Shown: in pieces, positions 47,178 to 57,530 of the stretch
How positions within the stretch are numbered: position 1 is the first letter of the stretch
How the letters are laid out: each line of letters starts with the position of its first letter
From: Diphasiastrum complanatum
Lineage: Eukaryota > Streptophyta > Lycopodiopsida > Lycopodiales > Lycopodiaceae
Assembly: GCA_029204225.1 (NCBI GenBank)
Contig: CM055101.1
Location: 58,329,579 to 58,393,578, forward strand
Length of the DNA: 64,000 nt
Reading direction: 5' to 3'
Made by a program: the position numbers and the translations under genes
Notes under the pieces: generated by a model
What the model saw: only the letters and a program-made list of their open reading frames with translations
What the model was told of the DNA's origin: nothing
Databases searched by the model: none

Positions 47178-47902
47178 TGAAGTTTTTACATTTGTGAACT
47201 TAACCACACACCCTACATGATCTTACTAAGGTTTTGTGATTGCACAAGATTGATCAGAGAACAATATACTTGAAAAATCTATGGCAAAAGCACAATGGCA
47301 TACATCTGACTAAAAAATCTAACTTCTTACTATGAGAATTGAATGTCAAAAATAATTCTAGTGCTCAGTATGGGAAAAACAGGTTGCTCTCGAGTAGAGA
47401 GAGAAAATCAATGATAGAAAACTCGAGTAGAGAGAGAATGAGTCCAAAACACCAAAATCTCATTATTCACAATATGGCAAAATATGCCAAGATTTCCCTA
47501 CATGAAAGAGACTCGAATTCCTACAGTGGAGTTGCATGGAAAGTACAATTAACTGAGTTAACTCACCTACCAGGGATCCACATGTGTAACTGCATGCATG
47601 GATATTGCATGTACTGCATGTCAACTCATAAAACCATCTAGACATGTGTAGCTCACAGAAACCACTTTGCATGTTGCATGCACTGATTGCATGTGGCTTG
47701 CATGCATACAGAAAGACATTGCATGCTATCTAAACTTTTGCATGTCATCAAATTTGAATCTACCTAACTCAAACTCGACTATTCTAGAAGGTTATGTGCT
47801 CAATTCACATACCTTTTATGTACAACATAGATTACAATGAAAATAACCATGGACATGGCCCAAAACTCGAGATAGGAAGATAATATTTTACTAATCTTCA
47901 CA
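47178..47902 (-). repeat. 5' LTR of the copia element
   Basis: 725 bp. On the minus strand it starts TGTGAAGATTAG and ends AACTTCA. It contains a duplicated GAGTAGAGAGAGAA block near 47,393 and 47,424 that is single in the 3' LTR. Its GCATGCA-rich stretch at about 47,590-47,710 is notable. Confidence 0.85.
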
Positions 47903-48138
47903 CTGTTCCTGCCTTACTCTTACCTGCACAAGAGAAATTATTTTAGTTAATATATTTTATGAAACTGATTCACTTAGAAATAGAAAAAAAGGAATACTTT
48001 CATATGGCATAACGTACCTTTATACCATTCAATTGAAATTGATAGTACTGAGGTAGATGGAATTGCAACATGTCTAGTTCTGATCAAATGTGATTGAGAC
48101 ACCAATCTTCCTCGACTTCAACCATTGGAAGAATGTTG

Positions 48139-49206
48139 TCATTCCTTTTCACTGTTTATCTGAAGTTGCTCTTGAGGGTTTATACCAAAATCTTGATCAA
48201 GTGGCTTCCAAACATTTTTGTATTTAATCCATCTTCTATAATAGAGCAACAAAGTGAGCATTTGTTTTTCAATGTGATATCTAAATTTCATGGATGAATA
48301 ACATACTCTGCACTCAACTTGCTGATTTTGTTCTGTATCCCAACCATTATCCAACAACTCGACGATTATTTCAGCACTCAAGTCCTTACAGATAAATATT
48401 GTTTTTGTTCTCCGAACATTGCATTTGGAAAAAAAATCAACAAAAATAGTAAAAGGTAGATACCAACTTAATCTATTATTCTTTGATCCAGTGTTACATT
48501 TTAATATACTCTGAATATCAATATATAGCCTAGATCGAAAACTTTATGAAATTGTTGCATCAGGAGAAATCCATTCCTCACTCAAAAAATCTGGTAGAGG
48601 ATATGGCTCTAATCTACCAACTAAACCATTTTTATCAGGAGTAGGTGTGATCATAAAAAAAAACTCCTGACTCTAAAAGTGATTTTGGAGAACGAACTTC
48701 ATATTGTAAAATACTGATATCCGAATGTATGACATCGATTATTCCTTCAATCTATTGAACTATTTGCCATTCAACGAAATTTGATGGATAAAAAAATCTG
48801 CAAAACCAACACAAACATCTCAAGAAAAATTTAATTTAAAGAAAATGCTAACTCTAAAGAAATTAAATCTGAAAACTTGCAATTGCATTTCCTTCTATCA
48901 TTTGGATTCAGATCATGAATGTTGAGCTCATTCTGAAGATAAGCATGTTGAACTAAAACTTTTGTGATAGATTGACCGGCAGATGATACTTTTTAATCCA
49001 TTATCCTGCCTTTCCAAGAGCTTCTATATATGTTATTCGATCTTTTTTCTTTTTCGGAATGAGCCTTTTGCAGAGGGATGCATCAAGATCCATTGATATT
49101 TTTGATATATTCTTGGTATCCATTGATCTTTTGCATTTTTTTCACTGCAAATATTGATTGCATCAATGGTTCCTCTTAGTCTCCGATTATGTGTAGCCAT
49201 TAGTCG
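48139..49206 (-). pseudogene. Second unrecognised minus-strand protein of the transposon
   Basis: The minus strand starts MATHNRRLRGTIDAINICSE at about 49,200. Later blocks, separated by frameshifts or introns, include NFVEWQIVQ, IEGIIDVIHSDISILQYEV, PTPDKNGLVGRLEPYPLPDF, DIQSILKCNTGSKNN, VRRTKTIFICKDLSAEIIVE and CRVCYSSMKFRYHIEK. One TAG (48,752-48,754) and one TAA lie in frame. It is near the right TIR, transcribed inward. No family is recognised. A CxxC and a His-rich end hint at metal binding, but this is weak. Confidence 0.4.
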
Positions 49207-49214
49207 AAAATACA

Positions 49215-49594
49215 AGTACGCAGGCTGAGAACGGAGAGAATGTAGAGATTGCGAGACAATCCAAAATAAGAGATAGAATGTAGAAAATGAGAGGTATACC
49301 TATGAATGACAAGAAGTTCCTAAACTACAAGGATAAGTTAACCACAGTTTATGACTATTGACGTCAAATCAACCTGAAGTGAACAATGATAGGCAACGTA
49401 AGAGTATTCGGGCAATAACTGTGGTCCAATCACAATTGTTTGTTCTTCCCAGCGGGATATTTGAAAATCACAAAAATTTGGCTGGAAAAGTTAAATACAA
49501 TTTCCGTCCGTCAACCACTGTTACAATTACTCACAGATGGACACCATTCATTGGAACACATAAGCGTTGAAAGCATGCAAAGTCAAAAACAACA
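49215..49594. other. Subterminal region of the transposon, no gene
   Basis: About 380 bp between the last gene and the right TIR core. The short plus frames show no family resemblance. I see no motif copies like those at 38.9-40.4 kb. Confidence 0.4.
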
Positions 49595-49636
49595 TCTTGA
49601 CAAAGGGCCCATTTTGAGTTCTAATATCCCCTAATG
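49595..49636 (-). repeat. Right TIR of the multi-gene transposon
   Basis: Reverse-complemented: CATTAGGGGATATTAG, then ACTCAAAATGGGCCCTTT, then GTCAAGATG. The 17 bp core matches the left TIR perfectly. Confidence 0.75.
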
Positions 49637-50423
49637 ACTACCATCCAGAAAAACTCTCACTGACAAAGCAACTACAGGAGGTGACCGAAGCAACCAAACA
49701 CACCAACGAACAAACAACACACCCACATCAGGATGAAGAACTCACCTTCGACCAGATGGATCAAATGCACGTGGTCATGGACGAGATTCAAGTAGAGATC
49801 AACCAGAATGACACACAGTTGAGCCAGCTCCAGCAATACTTGGATGCAGAAACTAGTTCCAACCAAGAATTGTGCGCTGCTACGATGAGATAAGACGCTC
49901 AAGTTGACTTTCAACGCTATACTCCACTACCCATCTCGGAGGGCACAATAATTCTCGTTTATGCATACCAATAGCTGGGGCAAATGTTAAAGGTAGTCCA
50001 GGCAAAGGCACAACAACTACAACAAAATACCACATAACAGATGGCTGCCTTCAACAACTAGATCCAATGCCTAGAAGAGCAGCTAAATAAACTACGAGAA
50101 ATACCACCTCCGGATCATGTCCACAACATCAAAAATTCCATATTTGTCCACACTCATGGGATGATCAGGGAGACAGTAGAGCAGGGTCAGATCAATTCTT
50201 CGGCAGCTCAATAGCAGGCAGTACAGATAGTCAAAACCCAAATGTTGGCTGATTATGAAGAATCTCCAAGATACTCAACCAGAGCTACCCAAGAGCACCT
50301 CTCATCTTAGATGAGGAGGTCTATGAGAAGATGAGATGAATGATGACTGAGAGCCGAGAAATGCTAGTTAGGAAAGACAAGCAAGAACTGTGTAAGCCTT
50401 ATGGTGAATCCCGAAAGTTGGAA
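49637..50423 (+). pseudogene. 3' open frame of the gypsy-like element, part 2
   Basis: The frame resumes with DYHPEKLSLTKQLQEV and is Gln/Glu-rich and probably coiled coil (MDEIQVEINQNDTQLSQLQQ). It runs to about 50,320 with several stops, mostly TAG, then on to the LTR start at 50,424. Together with 33,600-34,478 it would make one long frame split by the TIR element. The function is unknown. Confidence 0.5.
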
Positions 50424-51360
50424 TGACCATGTAGAAACTTCTAGGCAAAGTAATAAATGCAAGTAGACCCCTCTTAAAGAAAGTAGAGTGAGCCACCTTT
50501 TGATGGTGACCTCTAGTGGAGAGCATTATTCCACTTGTAATTTGTGTAATGTGGAAATGCCACTAGGATGCCTCCTAAGGAGCTCTCTTGCTTATTTAAG
50601 AGACTTCCTCTTTGTGAAGAAGAGCTTTTTGTGTATTGTATCAACTCCATGCTGAAATGAGAAGAGCCTCCACGAGTTAGGTGCATCCATTGAGCTCCTT
50701 GATCATGCTCGTTTCTTGAGTGATGCATTCATGATCTATCCCTTTCCTCCTTTGTGTGTGGTTGTGGATAGTAGAGTGGATTAGATTTCCTGCTTTCCTA
50801 GAGTGGATTAGTTTTCATTTATTGTTTGTGGATTAATGTAGGAATTCAGCATTCAAGTGATATAAATCTTGCATATCCTCCAACATTATAGTTCTTGATT
50901 TTCTTGGGATGTCCAAGAATCAAAAGACTGGTTGGTTTCTTGATTCTTGGACTTCTAAAATGCTATTTAGTTTGGTTTCTTGTTTCTTGACTATGTTTTT
51001 TTCATTTATATTTAGAGTAGTTTCTGGGTTTTGCAAGTAGATTAGCTTCCTTAAATTTGGTTACAGCCCTTAGGATCTTGCAAATCGAGCAACTGTGCTG
51101 CATTGCAAATTTGAATTTGTTCACCATGGCTTGCCTCGTGTTCCATTGGAAAGTGCTCATTCATAACAACAAAGTGTTCGAAGTCTTGAAGTCATCTTTT
51201 GACAGGCAGGGTGAATATACTACAATGAACAACTGCAAAACTGGTCATTGTGATCCTATGTGTAGAATAGAAGTGTAGGAAAGGCCAGTTTACGTTCTTC
51301 TCAGGCTCAGAGGTTAGGCTGTTTGGTAGAGCATATGAGATTGGAAAGAATCTTGCAACA
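50424..51360 (+). repeat. LTR of the gypsy (Athila/Tat-like) element, copy 2
   Basis: 937 bp from TGACCATGTAG to ...CTTGCAACA, similar to 274-1,230 in reverse. It is preceded by 3' internal sequence and followed by a PBS and leader. It therefore ends one element and begins another, or marks a tandem element sharing an LTR. Confidence 0.7.
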
Positions 51361-51376
51361 TTTGGCACCCGTTGCC
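51361..51376 (+). promoter_or_regulatory. Primer-binding-like site
   Basis: TTTGGCACCCGTTGCC right after the LTR. The TGGCGCCGTTGCC-type text is characteristic of Athila-like gypsy elements (established knowledge). Confidence 0.55.
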
Positions 51377-51838
51377 ATTGTTGGTTCACCAATAGGCACT
51401 GTCTCTGTTTTTGCTGTTTGCTTGCAAAATCATTTTACACCAGTGTCCTATTAATCTTGAGCATTCCTCTAATGCATAGTCCGCTCTTCTCTGAACCGTT
51501 TTCCATCGACAGTTATCAAGAAATCAGATGCTCACATTTTCTTGAAACATTTACGACAATCCAGAAACTCACAAAACTCCCCAAGCACTAAATCTGAGCT
51601 CCACTTTGCAAACGTCATAACATAGTCTAAACGAGAAGCCACTGGTTCTCCGTTATCAGATTGTTTGTGCATATGGTATGCAAGAAAACATCCCAGACAT
51701 CAATGCTCAAGCAGATGTAGCACACTACAAATCCACATATGTTTCCGTTCTGCAGTTGAAGGGTAATATAAACTGCTACCACAGCTGAACTCATTCCCTT
51801 CACCTCCATACAAGCCACCTCGACCGAGGCCTCCATAA

Positions 51839-52042
51839 GAAATCTCAACCGGAGCCATTTTTCAAATCTCAACTGGAGCAATTTTTCAAATTTCAATCGG
51901 AGCCAATTTTTCAAATCTCAACTGGAGCAATTTTTCAAATCTCAACCGGAGCCAATTTTTCAAATCTCAACTGGAACCAATTTTTCAAATCTCAACCGGA
52001 GCCTTTTTTGAAATCTCAACTAGAGCCATTTTAAAATCTCAA
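51839..52042 (+). repeat. Tandem repeat T1, 24-25 bp unit, about 8 copies
   Basis: Unit TTTTTCAAATCTCAACCGGA plus GCCAA, with alternating variants (ACCGGAGCC / ACTGGAGCA), suggesting a dimeric higher order. It lies in the leader between PBS and gag. Confidence 0.8.
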
Positions 52043-52893
52043 CCGACGGGTCTGATTGACAACTTGACCGACATTTTTTTATCACCTGCTCACCATTTCG
52101 ACCAAATGGCTAATCACCATCTCTATCGAATACTTATCTCAGATCTCGATCGAGGAAGACACTCAAATCTCAACCGGCAAGTCGCCACACTTTGAAATCT
52201 CGGCAGACTCGCAAAAACCGTCCAAACTCGACTGAGTCGCCAAACGCCCATTTTTGACCGACTTGAAAAACCCTTAAAACAAAAGAACTCGAGCGAATCG
52301 AATTTTACAAACTCGACCGAATCAAATTTCAAAACCTCGACCAAATCAAATTTTGTAATCTCGACCGACTCAAATTTTAAAATTTTGACTTAATCGGGTT
52401 TTCAAATCTCGCCCAACTCACAGTCTTGTCACCATATCAATCGGAAGCCTCCATCACGTCTCGACCGACGCCATCCATCAGATTTCGACCGACTCCTCCA
52501 CTTTGAAATCTCGACATCAATCAGCTGCATGCACACACCTGCACTAAACTTACATGCCCAAGCTTCACAACGACCTCCACGCACCCACACCCCACCAAGT
52601 AGAAAACAAGCAGGAGTTTCAACACTCGCATCAGTGTTGGATGATTGAACGCCCTCCATGCAACCATAACTTGCTCTTGCATCTGACAAAAGCCTTGCAC
52701 GAATTACCACCCCATTCATAGCTAACTATTACTGACATAGACCGGGAAGAACAAAACGTAAAGTAGTAATTGATACAGATGCATCAAGGGGGTCCTTCTA
52801 AGTTACAAAATGAATGAAAAACATCAATGCCAATTTGGCATAGCACAAATTAGTAAAGCATTTCCTTCATCCCTCACGCTCCTGCACCTCCAT
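52043..52893 (+). other. Leader sequence with scattered CTCGACCGA motifs
   Basis: Many degenerate copies of CTCGACCGACTCAAATTTT, particularly at 52,300-52,500. No gene; the open minus frames at 52,123 and 52,429 are by-products of the repeats. Confidence 0.5.
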
Positions 52894-53061
52894 ACTCGAC
52901 CGAAGCCTTGACTCCCATCTCAACCGAAGCCCTGACTCAAATCTCGACCGAAGCCTTGACTCCCATCTCAACTGAAGCCCTGACTCCCGTCTCGACCGAA
53001 GCCCTGACTCAAATCTTGACCGAAGCCTTGACTCCCGTCACGACCGAAGCCCTGACTTAAT
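52894..53061 (+). repeat. Tandem repeat T2, 24 bp unit, 7 copies
   Basis: Unit CTCGACCGAAGCCTTGACTC plus CCAT, alternating CCTTGACTC and CCCTGACTC. It shares the CTCRACCG core and period with T1, so the two are probably one diverged array. Confidence 0.85.
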
Positions 53062-53450
53062 TTTTTGAGCCTTTGTCAACTTTTTCGATACTCCTTTATT
53101 TTTTCGAGTCATATTTTTTTTCGAGTCTTTGTTATATTTTTTTCGATACTTTCCATATTTTTTCGAGTCACCAAAATAATTTTGAGCCACCATTTCCAAT
53201 ACATCCGTTTTTTCGATACACTTTTTCGAGTTACCTACACAATTTTTCGATACATTTTTTTGAGTCACCTACACAATTTTTCGATACACTTTTTCGAGTA
53301 ACCTACATAATTTTTTGATACACTTTTTTGAGTCACCTACACAAATTTTTGGTACATTTTTTTGAGTCACCTACACGATTTTTCGATACATTTTTTCGAG
53401 TCACCTACACAATTTTTCGATACACTTTTTTGAGCCCTCTATTTTTTCGA
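53062..53450 (+). repeat. Tandem repeat T3, about 34 bp unit
   Basis: The unit mixes TTTTTCGAGTCACCTACAC and AATTTTTCGATACAC, about ten copies, degrading at both ends. The open frames here come from the repeat period and are not genes. Confidence 0.8.
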
Positions 53451-53610
53451 GTCATTTGCTTTTTTTTGTTCAAGTCTGTTTTTTCGATACTTTATTTTTG
53501 ACTCCATACAAAAAAAAACAACAAAAAGAAAAAAGAAAAAACACACTACTTATAAAAAATAAATAACAAAAGAACTAGCCCAAAAAATCACAAAAACAAG
53601 ATCTTATCAA

Positions 53611-55254
53611 ATGGAACAACATACAAATTCTGAAATCCCAGAAGATTATCCATACGAGATCAAGTCTCCTACAACTGAACAAATCAGACGTCATAGGTTC
53701 TACCGAATGCGGGCCCAAATACACGAGCCATCCACAAACTCATTCGAGGACAAGAACCTGATAGAGCCGACGAGCACGACCCCATTTTTATGGTGCTGAA
53801 CCTTCACAGGCCCGAACCCACCTTAATGGCATTTTTGCTACTCACGGAGCTCATCTTAAGAGACGTACACCCAAGCTAGATCTACCCAAGTTTGATGGTA
53901 GTTCGGACCCTCAAAGATTTTTGCAAATATTTGAGGATACATGTGATGTGTATGGCGAAACATCTCCCAACGCTATGATCCAACAGTTTTCCATGACCAT
54001 GATAGCTAAAGCACGTGACTGGTTTTTCAATCTTGATCGTGAAGATAAGACAAACTGGTCAATTTTGAAAGAGTCCTTTATCAAGCGTTTTAAGCCCTTT
54101 CGCTTGATCGAGAGTCCTTTTGTCAAATTAAGTAGCATCAAAATGGCAAAAGATGAACATGTACGAGACTATATCGAGCGTTTCAAACGCCTCAAAAGTC
54201 AAGTACAAGAACAGCCCTCCAAACAGATGCTCATCATCTGGTTCTTAGTCGGCCTTCCAAGATGGATTAGACGCGAGCTTAAATCCAATGATGAATATAT
54301 GAGCCTAAAGTTAGCTATGTCTGATGCCATCAAAGAAGAAGACGAGGGATCCGATGTTGACGAATCTAGAGAAAGGAGAGCACCACGTGCTCCTGTTTAT
54401 GAGTCGAAGCCGATCAAGGATATCCAAGATTAGCTTTGGAAATCCCAGTTGGGGTTGCTTAATAAGCAACACCAACTACAGATGGAGAAACTCACCAATG
54501 AGTTTCAGATCACATAATCAATCAGCATAGACACTCCTCACAAGCTCTCAAAGATGGCACATCAAAATCTTATAGATTACAAAGAAACACTGTACATATA
54601 GAGTATTCACAAACTGCATGAAAAGAATGGTGTCCTAAAATTGGCCTACCACCTGTCAAACTAAGGTCGGGCCCAATATGGCCAAATTCGACCGACAAAC
54701 TTGGGACATGCCCCCAAGTATAGCAAGTACTGTAAATAACTTTGTACAAGCTAATTCTTCCTATGTGTGGCTACTCACCTAACCCAAGTAGCCGGCTACG
54801 AGATCAGTGCCCGATCAATATATCCTAAAGGGTCACGTTTCAATCAAAACCATATACAATAAACCAAATAAGTTGTACAGTAATTACATCATCACATTTA
54901 GAGCTTATACTAATGAATCAAATCAAAACTGATTTCTAACTGACAGACACTGCTGATCTACATTAACAAATTAATATAGCATTCAACGAAATCAGACCAA
55001 AGTGCGATTTTGAAAGAACAAGTGAATCAGACACACGAATTATATCAAACAAAAATTCATTTGAGATCATACAATCGTATAGAATAACATGTGCATAATA
55101 GCTACAACATTACCTATTGATCTTCATGAATTTTAGCAGCATTGCATGTTTCATCTGTGGTGAAACTGGCCATTTCATGGTTGATTGTCCAGTCGAGACC
55201 AAATACCATGTCGAGTGCCCTGACTATGTCAGAAAACACAGTTTCAAAGACTGG
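53611..55254 (+). pseudogene. Gypsy gag with separated zinc knuckle
   Basis: Frame 53,611-53,799, then from about 53,800 PKLDLPKFDGSSDPQRFLQ. The gag capsid core in 53,921-54,433 has MIAKARDWFFNLDREDKTNW, LKESFIKRFKPFRL and VRDYIERFKRLKSQV. This matches the retrotransposon gag family (PF03732). A CCHC knuckle, CFICGETGHFMVDCP, lies at 55,147-55,191, with YHVECPDYVRKHSF after it. The 0.6-0.7 kb between core and knuckle (about 54,520-55,140) is non-coding and may be an insertion or an intron. Downstream protease and RT are not recognisable. Confidence 0.75.
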
Positions 55255-57288
55255 CCGAAATAACCAAGTAAGATCCTACCTGCCCACCACGTTAGTTATG
55301 AATACTGATAGGATCCTCACGACAATACAACATGAGCACCATAGCACCCCATTGCTCAACCTGCTGCTCACTCGAGAAATTTCTTGCAAACTTCTACATT
55401 ACCACGCAATTCACCAGCTCCATAATGCAAAAAAGACACTAATATGAAATGAGTCCTTGTAGGAGGAAAGTGAAATTGATATTCCGTCATTTGCTACAAT
55501 GTCCAACCAAGAGCAACCTCCACGAAGAATTGACAAATTTTCTTCCCTTCTACAACCTCAAATCTATTTGTTTTTCCACATGTTGATAAGATTTCCAATG
55601 TGCCAATACACAATAGATCTATAAATCGGAAATTCAGATAGAGATCCGATTCTGAATCTCTTGCTCAGAGCGGTCCTCAGCACACAGTACCTCAACCATA
55701 ACTACATCTCAAGCTATATCTTACAACATCTACTATGAACGATGGTAAATTCAGTGTCACTATTTTTGACTTTTTTTTAGCAAGGGCTTACGAGAGTTCT
55801 TTCATTACTCTAAAAGATCAATAGAAACATGAAATTGTCCAAGTGAATTATACATGTTGATGGATGACTTTTTGTTTGACAAGTGCTCTACGGCTTTTAC
55901 TCTCTATTACATTGGTATCTTCCTTGTTTATTTTTTGTATTTTTTTTTATTTGGTAATTTATTCTACTTGCATATCTTTTTGTAGATTTGTTTTTAGTTC
56001 ATCAAGGATAGCCATTGAATAGGAGACATCATGTAGCATATCTCAAGAATAACCTTATCAATCTTCAAATCACCTTATACAAAGTTTCGGATTTTTGAGC
56101 ATATTCCAAATCTGTGAAGTACATATCACGTCCGAGTTTATTCCTGCATCTCATTGCCATATTCATCTTCAAGTCAACTACAACAAGATCGAAACAAATT
56201 TAGTTAAAATTTGTTCAATCTTTAGTCCAGTCACATGTTCAACATGTTTTCAACTACGTGTTCCACACACCGATCCAATCTTGAGCATGAACAGTTCCCA
56301 ACAACAACATCCCCATCAACAGATTTTGGGAAGGGGAGAGAGTGGATCTGCTTGGATCACTAAAGTAGTTACACTGCCAGCAACAACATCAGCAAGATCG
56401 ACAGCCAAGGTCACAAGTCAAATATGAAAACGACAAGGCTAAGAAATCAGATGGGCAATCCAAAGGGAATCAATCAAAAAAAGTACCCCAGTCACGACGA
56501 AGATCTTTCAAAAAGGGAAACACAAGCATTGGGAAATCAGTCTTCTTCTTCAACCGACCTCTTGCCATACTTTTGTGCCCATTCTCATGCCTATCGTTCA
56601 CACCATCTACCAATGTCACCACCTCCGCCCTACCTTCCATCTGTTTGTTTATCATCAGTTCACTGTTCTTCTAAGAAATTTCCAATTTTTGATAGTCTTA
56701 CCGAAGCGGCTAAAAGATCATTGCAAGTGTCTTGCGGAGACGACCAACTACCACCTACAATAATTGATCAATCAAAAGAAGATATAAGAAGTAGCCAAAA
56801 CAGCTAGAAGAAATAAGGAGAAAGATCCAAGAAGCTGAGGAGGAAAGGACAAAACTTAAACAATAGGTGAGTTAGATCGATCTTGATCAAAAGAAACTCT
56901 CTGGAGCAATGATAGTTGAATCTCCTCTTATGAAACCCAAAGAGATCCAATAGTAATGGATCAAAAGAAAGAGCTGCAGAAAAAGAAATATGAAGACAAC
57001 CGTGAACCTGCAAAATAAAGCGAGTTTCTCACCCAACAAGTGGTGTTCAAAGTTCACACATTGCAAGGGTCCAAGGCTGCAACTGTAGAACTATAAGTTC
57101 CTTCATCGTCCCACCAAGCCTTCATCATGTTTCCTTACCATTACCAAACTGTCCACCCAAATCTGTTTCTACCACCAATTTTTTGATGATGAGTCGATCC
57201 CCTTGAGACTGATAATCAAAGTTTGTACAACCCGCATAACGAAGGTTTTTCTTGAGACTGGAACTTCAACTGAGAGAAGATCGATATC
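55255..57288 (+). other. Decayed sequence with unrecognised open frames
   Basis: Plus frames at 56,095-56,427 and 56,424-56,807 overlap. They include Gln/His-rich and Ser/Pro-rich stretches (SSQQQHPHQQILG; PPPPYLPSV) and may be a degraded gag or host-derived frame. I see no pol motifs. The remainder holds nothing I can name. Confidence 0.3.
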
Positions 57289-57530
57289 AGAAAGCAAGAT
57301 AGTAGATGAACTGGTAGCAAAAAGCAAGATAGCAATGTGAACTGATCATAGCAGAAAGCAACGATATGTTCACTGATGGTAGAAGGCAATCGTATCAGAA
57401 AGCAAGATAACAGATGAACTGATAGCATGAAGCAAGATAGCAACGTGAACTGATCACAACAGAAGGCAACGATATGTTCACTGATAGCAGCAGAAAGCAA
57501 GGATAGCACTGAATTGATCATTTGGAGGGC
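57289..57530. repeat. Tandem repeat, 108 bp unit, about 2.3 copies
   Basis: AGAAAGCAAGATA recurs at 57,289, 57,397 and about 57,492. Sub-repeats of AGCAAGATAGCAAYGTGAAC occur inside. The open minus frame here is produced by the repeat. Confidence 0.7.

Larger units (their letters stand above)
42890..47902 (-). mobile_element. Ty1/copia element with an internal inversion
   Basis: On the minus strand: 5' LTR (47,902-47,178), PBS, gag, a gag-integrase deletion junction, and RT to 44,271. Then comes a segment in the opposite orientation (43,472-44,270) holding RNase H, PPT and the first part of the 3' LTR, then the rest of the 3' LTR (43,471-42,890). The element is dead. It is inserted in the protease gene or 3' flank of the TIR transposon. 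No perfect target duplication was found (CTTTG left, CTGTT right). Confidence 0.85.
34479..49636. mobile_element. Multi-gene DNA transposon with terminal inverted repeats (~15.2 kb with insertions)
   Basis: The left end is CATTAGGAAAAATAT then CTCAAAATGGGCCCTTT. The right end, reverse-complemented, is CATTAGGGGATATTAG then ACTCAAAATGGGCCCTTT. The flanking sequence is an open frame on both sides. Subtracting the copia (42,890-47,902) and the MITE (40,769-41,135) leaves about 9.8 kb. Contents are a coiled-coil frame, a transposase-like gene, two unknown minus-strand genes, a histone H3-like gene and a C48-protease relic. No target duplication can be fixed: candidates are AT, TTA or none, depending on where the TIR starts. 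The superfamily is not recognised. Confidence 0.65.

Noticed and set aside
42890-47902. Target duplication for the copia element
   Set aside because: Flanks CTTTG and CTGTT do not match; nothing convincing.
48094-48297. Plus frame antisense to the minus-strand gene relic
   Set aside because: The minus frames show continuous protein-like sequence over 1 kb; the plus frame is a shadow.
34479-49636. Large size and C48 protease suggested a Polinton/Maverick
   Set aside because: No DNA polymerase B, retroviral-type integrase, ATPase or capsid motif seen, and the TIRs do not begin with the typical AG.
34479-49636. CATTA tips suggested a CACTA element
   Set aside because: No TNP2-type transposase and no consistent 3 bp target duplication could be shown at either the large element or the MITE.
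51839-53061. Regularly spaced short repeats, CRISPR-like at first sight
   Set aside because: The units are contiguous with no unique spacers, in a plant retroelement leader.
53065-53318. Phe/Ser-rich plus frames of about 80 codons
   Set aside because: Produced by the ~34 bp tandem repeat T3; not a gene.
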